Source: Platismatia glauca
Lineage: Eukaryota; Ascomycota; Lecanoromycetes; Lecanorales; Parmeliaceae
DNA: 64,000 bases
Direction: 5' to 3'
NCBI GenBank assembly: GCA_963556305.1
Contig: OY745781.1
Coordinates: 700,501-764,500 of the forward strand
Under the pieces are notes generated by a model. That model was given only the letters and a program-made list of their open reading frames with translations. It ran no database searches and had not been told where the DNA came from. Shown in pieces: positions 22,811-34,231 of this stretch; the stretch's first letter is position 1, and each line of letters opens with the position of its first letter. The translations under genes and the position numbers were made by a program.

Positions 22811-23407
22811 ATGCTTGGCTCTCCGTGTTTCTGTCTTTTGGTCCTGGTCCAGTGCCTTCTCGCACAAAGCATCCTCTCCGCTCTTGACGAAGCTACTCGC
22901 AACCTCACCTCCAGTCAGCTCAGGATCCTCCCTCTCGTTTCTCCGCCCGTCACCCCTCATCCACCCAACATCACATATCCAGCGAAAGACCCCGGCATAA
23001 GATATCACGTTCCCAACACCAGCACAACTCTCTACTTCTACTTGGGCTTCCCTTGCCGGGAAGATGGCATCCGCAGCACTGTCAACAGTGCTCGCAGCTA
23101 CTGCGGACAGCAGATTGAACGGGAGGGCGACGGTCCGCTCCCCAGGACCGAAGACCCTTTCCACGAGGATCTGGGCTACGGGGCTGCGATTGACGTGGTT
23201 TCCTCCCGGCCGGACCACCGTCTGACCTGGGGCATCATGAAAAACGCCATGGATGGCTTGTGGGGGTTCTTGGTGGAGGAGGGCCGATATGTGGAGTCCG
23301 AGTTTGATATTTGCCACGGAACGTTGGATTTGGTGGGCAGAGGCACAGTAAGCGAAGCCCCGGAGACAGGAGCTGCACGCCGGAGCCGGAAAAGGGAACC
23401 TAGGTAG
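22811..23407 (+). CDS. Predicted small secreted protein A (paralogue of the 28.1-kb gene)
   Basis: 198 aa, single exon; 22811 is the first ATG of the open frame. Residues 1–22 (MLGSPCFCLLVLVQCLLAQS) look like a signal peptide. The mature part has no known domain but shares an ordered set of motifs with the protein at 28119–28802. These are VPNTxT followed by a beta-like stretch, VxSxRSYC, an acidic/Pro linker, DHRLTWGIMKNAMDGLWGFL and a closing VGRGTVSE. Cysteines are few (PCRED, SYCGQ, FDICHG). The C-terminus is basic (ARRSRKREPR). The general plan resembles the large fungal family of lineage-expanded secreted proteins, and an effector-like role is possible but unproven. Confidence 0.6.
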   Translation: MLGSPCFCLLVLVQCLLAQSILSALDEATRNLTSSQLRILPLVSPPVTPHPPNITYPAKDPGIRYHVPNTSTTLYFYLGFPCREDGIRSTVNSARSYCGQQIEREGDGPLPRTEDPFHEDLGYGAAIDVVSSRPDHRLTWGIMKNAMDGLWGFLVEEGRYVESEFDICHGTLDLVGRGTVSEAPETGAARRSRKREPR

Positions 23408-23723
23408 TGATTTATTGAGCTCTAGATCTTGTTGATCAAGTGACAACCATATGCACCATCAGATCATTTTTCTTTTTTGGGATCTGGCAACGTGTCGGCC
23501 GATGTGCAACTTGGAATTGGAATCATAAAGTCGTGCTGACACAAATCGGACACTCCATGACAGTGCGTCGCTCCCGAGGTTCATCCTTCATTCATCAGTA
23601 CAATGCGAAGTCATGCGCTTCCAGTTGGTGCTAGATTGTTCACGTGTCTGCGTCTCTACGTACGGGATTTCCTACATATCATGCTATCTTTTTTCTCTCC
23701 GATCAAAGGATGATTGGGAGAGC
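23408..23723. other. Convergent spacer between secreted protein A and the SDR gene
   Basis: About 316 bp with no gene seen. It presumably holds the 3' ends of both flanking genes. Confidence 0.35.
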
Positions 23724-24830
23724 TCACGGAGCCTTGTAACCCTCTACATCTGTGCTGTTTGAGATCTCCTCATATTTCTTATAGTTCTCTCCGTACGACT
23801 GGATCTTGCCCATGATCGCTTTGTAGGCATCCGTACCGATGACGACTCGCAGCGGTGGATCCTTCATTATTGCGAGCTCATACATAGCCTTGGCCCCTTT
23901 TATAGGGTCTCCGGCTTGGGTCCCGTTCCTCGCGCCCATGGCCTTTTGCGCGTCAATGTGGTCGTATGCAGGATGCTTCTTCTCGGGGAACGACATGGAC
24001 CGTCCAGCCCAATCTGTGCGGAATCCGCCAGGCTCAACGCTAAAGATGATGAGCAACGTACGATATTCTCGACATTGGTGAAACATACCAGGTAAATTTG
24101 ATGCCCCACTACACAATATCAGAGTCAGCATTTCTTTGGTGAATTGTGTGCCCTAGTAAAAGTCCTAGAGGGGGAAAAATATGGTGCATAGGAGAGACCG
24201 TTTAGAAAGAGATTTCTTACGTCGGGCTTGACTTCGAGGGAAATGGCTTCGGTGAAACCCTCTACGGCCCATTTACTGGCACAGTAAATAGAGAAGGTCG
24301 GAACTCTTCAGCACGTTGATAAGCAGATGCACAGTCTTTGTGTTGGCGAACCTCCATACCCTCTTTGACCGCCGATTGAAGTCACCTGTTGGATCAATCC
24401 TCCACTCGGTTTCTGATCTCTCATGACGTCCATGGCCTTTCTCGTCACGGCAATCAGGCCAAAGAAATTGACATCCATTTGGGTTTTGATTTGCGCGTCC
24501 GATAGCTCCTCGAAAGGCCCTAGAAGTTGTGAGTCTCTAGATATACTATGAAAATTACTTTTTACCTGCCAGGCCGTAACCGGCATTGTTGACAACGACA
24601 TCAACTCGTCCGAACTTATCAAGGGCAGCGGCGAAAGCGGGTTGAATATCCTTGGGATTTGTGACATCGAGCTTCACGGCCAGGAAGTTGTCGGAGGAGG
24701 TGCCTTTGAAGGAGAGTGTCTCGGGCTTCCGGGCTGTAGCAACAGCAAAGTCTCCTCTGTCAAGCACCTCCTGAACCAAGTGGGCACCAAACCCGGTTGA
24801 GGTTCCGGTAATTAGGAATACGCGAGGCAT
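23724..24830 (-). CDS. Short-chain dehydrogenase/reductase (classical SDR)
   Basis: NAD(P)-dependent oxidoreductase of unknown substrate. Five exons, all in phase: 24830–24566, 24519–24352, 24303–24221, 24108–24089 (20 bp) and 24039–23724, giving 284 aa. Visible motifs are the cofactor loop TGTSTGFG (residues ~8–15), a VKLDVTNP adenine-site Asp, NNAGYG, the catalytic Ser in TSIGGQRG, and the active-site YCASK (Tyr and Lys, exon 3). The PGGFRTDW segment follows and is typical of fungal SDRs related to oxidoreductases that act on small lipophilic or polyketide substrates. The gene sits between secreted-protein genes with no biosynthetic core enzyme nearby, so its pathway cannot be assigned. Confidence 0.92.
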
Positions 24831-25632
24831 AATGGACGTCGGATATGCAGTATCGTATCTCGACGGAAGCGTCGATGTTTGGAATGGTAGAGGTATATGG
24901 ATGACAGTATCCAAAATGGATATAAAATAAAGTAGAATTTGAAGATGCGAATGGCATTTTGAATTCCTCGATTGCAGGAATTACATCATTTGCTACTAGT
25001 ACAACATAAAACATCAATATTGGACGATGACGGTGCTGACGGACTTACGGAACATGCCCAAAGGGTACGCGCCGAGCACACGCACGATGCTCGCCATGAC
25101 GGAGAGGACGGAGATAGCAGTAAACGCCGGGCGAGCACACTACCGACATATCCGACATATCCGACATGTCCAAGGCCCGCAATCGTGGAGCGACTCGCAA
25201 TCTGTTTTTCTTGTATTTGAGGACGTGGAAATGAGGCCGTTTGGCTCACAAACGCGATGTCAAGTTCGATTGGTTGCTTTGGTCCAGTCAAATGAGTACC
25301 AGTCGGGGAGTCCAGCTCAACAACGGATGGACGTGCTCACAGTCATCATCTGGTTAATGATACGACGATTTTCCGTGACCAAACAAAAGCAGGAGTCGAA
25401 GATAAAATATCCGCTGCATCGGTCCATTTGGTGCAATATGCACGAGACGTCTTGCGCTTCCAAGTCCTACATGCGACTCCTCATGTCATGTCTCAACAGC
25501 CGAGTACAGTCAAAGCACCTCAATGTCCAAATAAGAACCTATCCCTAGATATCTCCCGACCCCTTTTGTTCGAAGCAGTCTCTGTTTGTTCGTAAATTTG
25601 AGGTAAAATTAACACTCAAAACCCTTTCGTTC
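24831..25632. other. Divergent spacer, with short CGACATATC repeat
   Basis: About 800 bp upstream of both the SDR (-) and secreted protein B (+). A 9-bp unit CGACATATC is repeated about three times at 25142–25168. No supported gene is seen. Confidence 0.4.
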
Positions 25633-26448
25633 ATGAACATGCCACCATTCATCTTTTGGCTAGCGTGGACCATTGTTCCATGCCTATGCGCCGCGACTGT
25701 GCTGTCACCGTCATGGACTACTTCGCAAGACCAAAGTCAACCACCGTCCCCGAGTCTAAATGCCCGGAATTATCCAGTCTGTGTAAATGCCGCCCAGAAT
25801 TCGGATTGGGCCGGTGCGATCGATGCGAGGAATTGTGCAGACGCAATCGGACGGCTCTGGGATCGAGTATTGCCGTATGGCTATACTCGATGGACATTCT
25901 GGGCAAGTGTGGTAGGACCGCTATTGAAGCCATAGTATACTAACAACCCAAAGTCGGCGAAATACATCTCAGATGCTCCACCCGGCCCGTCCTGGGAAGT
26001 TCCTCAAGGATCAGAGTACGGTGAGTCTCTCGACCTTTTTCGGAAATCCAGGTCCGTCTAGCAATGAGCGTAACGTTTTGTAGGAAATTGTGTCGTTGTT
26101 TTCAGAATGGCAAAGGACTTAGGGGATGACGTTCTGCCCTATTGTAAGAGACACGCCTCGGAAAGCGATTGACCAGAGATTGATCATGTTTTAGATGGAG
26201 TCTTTCAGCCGACTAGTCAAGCTTCACCATCGCTTGACGCCAACTGGCCCGACATCATGGATCGGCTGCTGCAGCTGCACTCAACCTGTGTGCAAAGTAG
26301 GCTATCGCCAGCCTGGGCGCAAGTATCAAATGCAGGCGTCCTTCTTATGCTGCCTCGTAACAGTGTGATGAAGCAACGGTGGTCGCATCGTGCGTTGAAT
26401 CTGGGGAACACAAGTGAAGTCATATCCAATGTCACACTCACGTCGTAG
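25633..26448 (+). CDS. Predicted secreted protein B (four-exon, Cys-containing)
   Basis: Exons are 25633–25908, 25954–26020, 26084–26143 and 26195–26448, all in phase, giving 218 aa. Residues 1–20 (MNMPPFIFWLAWTIVPCLCA) form a clear signal peptide. The mature protein has spaced cysteines (YPVCVNAAQ, ARNCADAI, YGNCVVVF, HSTCVQS) in an order I recognise from a widespread fungal family of small secreted proteins. In that family a DC..AI..L helix is followed by a YGxCxV strand and a CV..GG/AGV end. The first intron carries a good TACTAAC branch site. Function is unknown. The protein lacks the catalytic motifs of any enzyme I know. Confidence 0.72.
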
Positions 26449-28118
26449 GATTGTGGCCTTGGAATCCATACAAAAAAGAAGGATTGAAGGTGATCCGCCG
26501 AGCAAGGGAATGTACCTACTCCTAGTCATGCGGAGATATTGTTTGGGCAAACACGTAGAAGGCAAGGGAAGCTAAATAACGCAACTTGTTGGAAGAGAAA
26601 TCTTTCTATGTCGAGGTGCACACATACATGCTGAGACGATGTTCCTTGACAGCCCTGAATCATGGTGACGACAAATAACGCAGATGTGACATGGAGATAA
26701 TCTAAGTTGTGGGGTTGTAGAATCTCGGCGTGCGGTCAGAAAAGCCTCGAACGGGAATCGGTGCTGGGCCGTAGTCGCTTGTCAGGGTTTACTATCACGA
26801 GAGATGAGAATGACTTTGCTACCCAAGTAGCAGTTCCCATCGAGCGTGTAGGAGGCTTTGAGGGCATTTTTACGGTATTGAAGAGACCTGGAAGGCCGCC
26901 CAAATGAGTGGCCAAACACATTGGTGGATGACGGGGTACTTAAGCAAGATTAGCTCCCTTCCACTCTTCTCTTGTAAAGTTTCACCTTTTCTCCCAGTCC
27001 AGAAGATACCTACCGCTATCCTTGAATCGAAGTTACATCCAAAACAGGGTACAGTGTTGCAATAAAGCACCCTCTGTAGAGGTACTTGGGGCCATCAAAG
27101 GTGACTCCCGGCCTAGTCGTACCTCACCCTCCCAAAGAGCGAATGCCGGCCCCGCAGGGATGGCATCTTTGGTGGGTCAAGCGTCTGGATGATTCGGCCT
27201 ATCTACCCAATGTTGAGGAGATTCCGTGGCGAGACCTTTCATGTGATGTTCGACTAGTCGCCGGATGACATAGCAGGAGCGTTGGAAGCCTACGCCTTGC
27301 TAGCTACACCTTTCGGTCCTAGAAGCCGCAAAGATTCAATCGAATGAAGAGTCTCCATAATGATACTTGCGCAGGAAAGAGGACGATATTGAGAAATTAG
27401 CTTAAGATTGGCGACCCGTCACCCTAGGCTCGAGCACTTCGATTACCTTTTTCCAGTGTATCATGTATGCACGCTACGACTGACCTTTCATTGCTTTGAA
27501 TTCAGTATTAACGACACCACGGATGGTAATACGATAGGAACATCCACACGGATCTGGACCCGCTGACTTTTTTGATGCATGAAAAAATATGAGTCGTTCG
27601 ATGTGCGTGAATTTGCCCTGCTTGACCTGTGATTGTTGACAGTGAGCCATGCAAAAAGGCAAACTCTCACAGACGACGGGTCAGAATACGCCTACCTGTA
27701 CTTCTTCGACTTCCCGTAGTCACCATCGGCGGCAGGGATGTTACTACTGCGCTTGCCTTGCGCTCGCCTTGCGCTCGCCTTCTTTCAATTGTCTAGTGCG
27801 CTTGTCGCGTGATATAATGATGGACATTCTCTCGTCCGCATCCCCATACCTCATCCTGTCTTGGCGTCTTTAATCGCGCAGGATAGCCATATATCCGTGG
27901 GGACGTTTGCCCTTGTCTCAGTCTTCATGTTACTAGGGAAACGTTGAAAGGAGGGTCTTCTGACAGATGTTCTCGCTTTGCATCGCTCATGCCTTGTGCG
28001 TCATGCATTGCACCAAGGCATGGTGTTTGCTCTTTCTGTATCGAGCTCTGGTTCATCGACTTGCTATCTCATTCCCACTTGATGCAAAGTCTAACTCAAT
28101 GGTGACTGAAGATATACA
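26449..28118. other. Accessory spacer, no convincing gene
   Basis: About 1.67 kb with only short ORFs (for example around 26707–26907 and 27086–27268), none with a domain. A GCGCTCGCCTT unit is repeated near 27750–27780. A hydrophobic reading starting near 27967 (MFSLCIAHALC) could be the signal-peptide exon of the next gene, but I could not join it in frame with a normal intron. Confidence 0.35.
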
Positions 28119-28802
28119 GTGGACTATAAGGTGAGCAAATTTGACTACTCAAAAAGGTGTGGAGTTGACAAACACTCGAAAAGCGGGAAAAGGGGCTTCC
28201 CCCCATCTCGTCCTCAGTTGCTGGACCCTATTTATCCGAATCGCAGACGGCAGATGGTATACGTTGTCCCCAACACACAGACGCGTCTGAAGATCTTTTT
28301 CGGCAAGGCCATGGATTCAATGATCCTACAAACGGTTCTCGAAAGCGTCCGCAGTTTCTGCACATTCATTATCCTTGAAGACGGGGATTCCTGGCTCCCT
28401 TCAAATCTCGATCCGTATTGCCGCAACGGACCGTACGGTGGGAATGTCCAGATGCGATCGGCCCACGACCAGCACTTGACATATAGAATCCTAAGATCCA
28501 CAATGCAGGGATTACTAAACGTACTAGTCATTGGGGGAGAAGATTATGACGTTGAAGTCGAGGTATTTGACTGGGACTGGATTCTTATAGGCATTGGACA
28601 TGTGAGTGAGACGATTCGAATGGCCAATTCGACGGGAGTAAGAGGGACTGAGGATCTCGTAACACAATGCGCAGACGCGAAGACGACATCATATAGCTCC
28701 GGTAGCCGGGTCGCAGTCGAAGGGTTAGTTGCAGCAAGACGTCGAGGCACAAGAAGGGTAGAGGGCTCAGTCGACGGTCATCTACTGTACTCTCACAGTT
28801 GA
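28119..28802 (+). CDS. Predicted small protein C, paralogue of secreted protein A (5' end unresolved)
   Basis: The frame is open from 28110 to the stop at 28800–28802. The first in-frame ATG is at 28254, so the true start is either there or in an upstream exon. An acceptor-like ATACAG ends at 28119. Motifs shared in order with the 22.8-kb protein are VVPNTQTRLKIFFG, VLESVRSFC, a Pro/Asp linker ending in a Cys, DQHLTYRILRSTMQGLLNVLV, and the IGIGHVSET near the end. An N-terminal basic stretch (KSGKRGFPPSRP) precedes the shared part. No signal peptide is visible in the open frame. It may be a diverged or decaying copy of protein A. Confidence 0.5.
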   Translation: MDYKVSKFDYSKRCGVDKHSKSGKRGFPPSRPQLLDPIYPNRRRQMVYVVPNTQTRLKIFFGKAMDSMILQTVLESVRSFCTFIILEDGDSWLPSNLDPYCRNGPYGGNVQMRSAHDQHLTYRILRSTMQGLLNVLVIGGEDYDVEVEVFDWDWILIGIGHVSETIRMANSTGVRGTEDLVTQCADAKTTSYSSGSRVAVEGLVAARRRGTRRVEGSVDGHLLYSHS

Positions 28803-29090
28803 CTCCATCATGGACCTCACCTTGTCAAGTCGTGATGATCAATTGACAGTTCACACGTTAAGCCTTTTTGTATCCTCAAGCAACTTTTCAACACGTATAT
28901 TTCACAACGAGGTGCCCGTGGTGCTGATTCAAGTTCGAAGACACCGATCTTGCCAAAGCCCTAAGACTAAGCCGAATCTTGTGCCAAGGTCTTCATTCCG
29001 CCACTGCTGGTTGCTCCCTTCCCCCGACTTTTCCAACTTCTACCTGTACATATCATTCTTCTTGTCACGGGAGAGTGTCCAGTGGAAGCC

Positions 29091-29737
29091 ATGGGCGACC
29101 AAACAATCCAACCGACCCCCGACTCCCCCGAAGTCATTGCGTTTGCCACCCGAATGTACGACGCAGCAAGACAAGGTGACGTGCCAATCTTCGAGCAAGC
29201 ACTGCCGGCAGGCCTGCCAGCAAACATGACCAACGACAAGGGCGACAGTCTGGTATGCTCTTCCCCGAGATCTCCAACGACTTGCCATCTCTCCGTGCCC
29301 GTTTCACGGACAATCATTACTACTACATCCCACCACCCCCCCACCACCCCCCACCAAGTACCCTGGCACCGGAACCTTACTTCTCGCAGCTCATGCTCTC
29401 GACCTACCACGGTCACGCCCCCCTTTCCCGTCTCCTCCTCTCCCATGGCGCTGACCCAAACCGCCTGAACGACCGCGGCCAATCCCCGCTGGCTGGCGCG
29501 GTGTTCAAGAATGAAAAGGAGATTGTGGATATATTGCTGGAGGCGGGAGCAGATGTGGACCTGGGACGGCCGAGTGCGTGGGAGGCGGTGGAGCTGTTCA
29601 GGAAGACCGACGAGTACGGCGAGAAGTTCTCGCGGCAGAGGGAGAAGGTGAAGGGTGAGAAAGGCGGGGGAAGGGAGGGCGAAGCGCAGGCGAAGGGAGG
29701 AGTGGGGGGGACGAAGGGTGCGGGCCAGATGATCTGA
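29091..29737 (+). CDS. Small ankyrin-repeat protein
   Basis: Exons 29091–29252 and 29390–29737 (137-nt intron, phase 0) give 169 aa. An N-terminal helix pair (FATRMYDAARQGDVPIFEQAL) is followed by two to three ankyrin repeats: NDKGDSLLMLSTYHGHAPLSRLLLSHGADPN, then DRGQSPLAGAVFKNEKEIVDILLEAGADV. A Lys/Gly/Glu-rich tail ends the protein. The exon join restores the TLL-type repeat start (GDSL/LML) exactly. This compact ankyrin protein is common and well conserved in fungi; its partner is unknown, and it acts presumably as a cytosolic protein-binding module. The start is the first ATG in the frame. Confidence 0.88.
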
Positions 29738-30175
29738 GTGACATGATAGTGTTTGGGGATCTTTTGGCCGTGGTAGGACTGGGTGGTCGGAACACCGTGC
29801 AATCGACGGAGGCGCGCGACTTCATGGAGTTGGGAGCTTCAAGGTGTGGACATTTGCATTGGATTTGGATACCATAAAGTGTGAAGCATATACGAAAGCA
29901 TCCATATGGTTCTGTAGCCCCAAATTTTACATGTAGCCGTGTGTATAAGTAGTCAAGGCTTTGCCACGGACGCAATTTGTCGGAGGGTTAGGAGCCGGAA
30001 GCATGGTCCACAACCGGCCGGTTTGTATGTGTCGTCTACCGCCTTTGCCAAGTCTTCAATTGCTACGAGAAAGATCATTGCAGATGCGAACCCGCTGACT
30101 ATGCTGCTCCAAAACTATGTTACCATATCGCATCAACCAGAACGTCAACTTTCATCAGACCTGCACATTTCCTCG
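29738..30175. other. Convergent spacer between ankyrin gene and RPC2
   Basis: About 440 bp of 3' flanking sequence for two convergent genes. No gene seen. Confidence 0.4.
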
Positions 30176-33100
30176 TCATGCAGGGAATTCATCCTCCAGC
30201 CCTACTCTGGCCACCACGTTCATACTCAACAACTCTTGTATCAAAAGCTTGGCGGCGTATGGGATCGTCATCTTCGTCATTCCCTCCGTCTTCTTACAGC
30301 TCTGACAGTACCCGGAGTACCCCATCATACCGCATGCCGCACATATATCCACAACATGCGCATCACTGCTCAGCATCAGCCTCTCCAGCAGTAATTGACT
30401 GGCGCCATACGCGATCAGGCAGTCGCGTTCCATCTCTCCCAACCGCAAGCCACCATCTCGAGAACGACCTTCCATAGGCTGCCGCGTCAGGGTTGCGCGG
30501 GGGCCGCGAGCGCGCGAGTGCATTTTGTCCATGACCATGTGCTTGAGCTTCTGATAATAGATGGGACCGAAGAAGACGTAGGCCGGTAGACTCTCCCCCG
30601 TGATGCCGCTGGTAACAAAGTCCTTGCCGCCGTAGCTGAATCCATGCTTGATCAGGATATCTCCCATGTCCTCGACCTTGCTGCCACCAAATGCTGTCCC
30701 GTATTGCAGATCTCCTGCCAACACGCCAGCTTTACCCGAGACGAGCTCGAGCATTTTCCCAACCGTCATACGAGAGGGGAACCCGTGGGGATTCATGATG
30801 ATGTCAGGCACGATTCCTTCGTCTGTAAACGGCATGTCCACTTGCTCAGCCACAAGACCCACGACACCTTTCTGACCGTGGCGGGAAGAAAACTTGTCGC
30901 CGACCTCCGGCCTTCTCGTCTGGCGGGTCTGGACCTTGATAATCTTGTGCTCCGACTCCATGATGGAGACCAGGACTTTATCGATATAGCTCGGGTCCGG
31001 CAGTCTGTACGACATTGGTGCGTCTTTGTACTCACCGCTGCCCCACTCGCCACCGATGGTACTGGCGTGAGGGTTGACAGGTGTCTGCTTCATGATGTAG
31101 ACATCGCCATTTGAGATCTTCTCGCCAACTTGGGCAAGGCCATGTTCATCGAGAACGGCATGCTTTTTGATGGGCCAACCATTCTCGTAGTGGGGATCAC
31201 CTACACGCTCTTCCAAGCCGTTCGGCCACCTTCGAAGGATGGTGGAGTATTTGCGATAGACTTGGCAGCGTCCAAAACCGCGATCGCATGAGGCTTTGTT
31301 GAGGACAAGGGCATCTTCGATGTCGTAGCCTGAGTAGGACATCACTGCCACAATTGCATTCTGACCAGCAGGGAGCTTATCATACTTGATGAGCTCGATA
31401 GCTCGTGTTTTGACCAGCGGCTTTTGAGGGTAGACGAGGAGGTAGAGGATACTGTCGATGCGGGTAAATTGATTGTGGGCAATGGCGCCAATGGCTTGCT
31501 TCCCCATAGCACACTGATAGGTGTTTCGGGGCGATTGATTGTGGTGCGGGTACGGAATGAGCCCTGCCACAGCTCCCAATATGGTGAACGGCTCAATTTC
31601 GAGGTGGGTGGTCGTCGGGTTGATATCGGACTCGTTCATCGCGATGTTGGAATCATCCTCTTCATTCACATCTAGATACTCGACGAGCCCTCGGGAGAGG
31701 AAATCATCAAAGCCAATCTTTCCTTTGCGCAGAGATTGTAGCGAACGAGTAGTCACCTTGGATCTGCCTTTCTCGACGATTATCAGAGGACGGCAAATCC
31801 TGCCCTCGTCCGTCGCGATATGCACTGCACTCTGATGACCGTTGAGGGCGATACTGACGAATTCAGAGACACGACCAGATCGGCGAAGCTTCCGAAAGCT
31901 ACTGATGAAGTGCCTCGGGTGATGGGTTAGGGCAGCCGGTGTACCGTTGATGAACACGATATGGGCGCCGTCACCATATATGTCTGTACCATTCACCACC
32001 GTAATGTCTTGGGTCCCAAGTGCAAATACCAGCTTTTTCACCGGGCCCTGCTCGTCGTCGGTGGTGATGTGTGTCATCAATGCTAGGTTCTTGACCAAAC
32101 CGCAGGCTTCTCCTTCAGGCGTGTCCGATGGACACAACATCCCAAATTGGGACGGCTGCAATGCTCGCGGTCCGGAAACTTTTCTGGTCTTCTCAAACTG
32201 ACTGGAGATTCTAGTCATCATGCCCAAAGCACTGATATAGCTCAGCCGACTCAAGACATGGGTGACGCCCGCTCGCTTCATCTTGAACCGCTTCAGATCC
32301 CAGTTCCCTGTAGAGACGGCTCGCTGAATACCGGCGGTGATGTGGTTCTGCTGCATGGTTAGATACCTCAGAGCGTCAAATTCCTCCGTGCGCACTGGTT
32401 TCTTCAAAACTTTGTCGATGGCGATTTTGATGTCATGGTTGTATTTCTTGAAAAGGTCCTCAAAGAGCAGAGATAGAAGTTGGCCGGCCAATTCAAGTCG
32501 CTTGTTCCCGTAATAATCTCGGTCGTCCACTAAGGTGCTGTCGTGGAAAGCCATCAGGATTCTTCTGACCATGACCGCCACATACAGAGCTTTCGGGCGA
32601 AAGTCCAAACCCCGCACAGGGACGTGGTTCAATATCACGTTGGATAGCGCTTCCACTGCCTCTTGTGAGTGTTTGCGTCGGTGATCGGACGAAGTTATTT
32701 TCCCTTTGATTTGGATCTTGAGCCCAATGTACTCCAAGGCTTCATGTTGAGTAGTGATGCCTAACTTCGCACACTCCTCGAAGTTGACGGCGAAGGTATC
32801 TTGATAAGACGCGTCGTGCCCGGCAGTAAGCAACATCACCTCGTGGTCTGAATGAATCCCCAACGCTTTAAGGACCAATACTATTGGGAGGTCTTCGCTC
32901 AGAAAGTTGTGCTTCAGGTATATCCGGTCATGCCTCATAACGACGTAGGTCTTCGATTTTCGCTCGTGTGTTGAGCTGGTGTCATTAGCTTCGAGAGTGC
33001 GTGAAGCGGTATGTGCACGTACCATGTCACGGAAGCCTGAACTATTCCATGTCTGGTCCCTTTCTCGACGATGACTCTGTTCTTGCTGATTTGCTCTTGA

Positions 33101-34231
33101 ACTAAAATTACCTTCTCGTTTCCAGTGATCACAAAGTAACCGCCGGGATCCAGCGGACATTCTTGAAGCCGCCCCAGATCATTCTCGGATTTGTCCGAGA
33201 GGATGCACCTAGAGCTCCTCAACATTACGGGAAGCCGCCCAATCACGATACCCTTCCTGCGAACCTCCCTGACGCCGCGCCAGTAGGCCACGTCGACGAG
33301 AACTGGTGCTGAGTATGTCATATCGCGCAGCCTGCATTCATTAGGAGTGACTGTGGACGTCCATTTAGTACGAGACATGTCCGCTAGGTCCTCATCATGG
33401 CGAGTTGGTCTCCCGACGTATATGTTTGTGTAGGTGATGTAGAACTTCGGGTCAATATCGCTGAGTATCGTCTGGTTGGCCTTGACGATCCTCTTGAGAT
33501 CGACATCGATGAAGAAATTGTAAGAGTCAATGTGCTGTTTGACAAGACCTTTCACCTTCAGAAATGCCGGAAGAAGGTTCCATTTGTCCTAGACACGGTC
33601 AGATCCGTGGTAGCGGCACTCTCCATCTCCCAAATCATGGTTAATCCTCGGTTTGAAAACAATGTAATCTTCTCCACATAGCCTCGGAAACAATCAGACG
33701 TTGGCTTCCAGCCAGGAGCACCACATCGTACAAGTCTCTTTGCTTTCGTTTCTTCATTCGTCGCCGGGATGAAGTATCTTCCAACATACACGATGATGAT
33801 GCAACTTGAGCCGACAAAAAAATGTCAAAGAACTGAGGCATCTTACCTTTGCTGTATCGATTGGATCTGTCAGAGATTTGCCTTGGTAGACAGGCTCGAG
33901 GAGAGCATCAAAGCCCTAGGAGGATTCAATACCAAGCTTCCGAGATTTGACTATGGGAATGAATGCGTACATCATCTTGGCCGCTCCTGACTGGAGGCTT
34001 TGGGCCCACTTTACGTGCATCACGTCCGCCCGCAGCCTCTGTTCCTTTCTGCGGTGCTAATATTCTGACTTTCTTTGCTGGCGCTTTTGATGCCGGCTAT
34101 CATGAGTTAGTCACCATCAACACGCCCCCCGTTGCCCCTGTCATGCATACTTGGGAAGAATCTTTGGTCGGCTTTGGCTTTTTGAGCGCCGCTGCACGCT
34201 CGACAGACCCGGTCCGCGTCGAGGGAGCCAT
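30176..34231 (-). CDS. RPC2: RNA polymerase III second-largest subunit RPC2 (Ret1)
   Basis: Core catalytic subunit of Pol III, which makes tRNA, 5S and U6 RNA in the nucleus. Five exons keep phase: 34231–34151, 34096–33971, 33915–33847, 33588–33023 and 32975–30176, giving about 1213 aa. The first two exons encode a Lys-rich lineage-specific tail. Exon 3 reads ALLEPVYQGKSLTDPIDTAK and exon 4 starts DKWNLLPAFLKVKGLVKQHI, the typical RPC2 start. Further landmarks are GPRALQPSQFGMLCPSDTPEGEACGLVKNLALM, the GYDIEDALVLNK active-site region, GDKFSSRHGQKGVVG and the C-terminal CxxC...CxxC zinc motif (ICAACGMM, YCQSCKK). The wording of these landmarks fits Pol III better than RPB2 or RPA2. One intron (33589–33846) is 258 nt, much longer than the rest. 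Confidence 0.95.
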
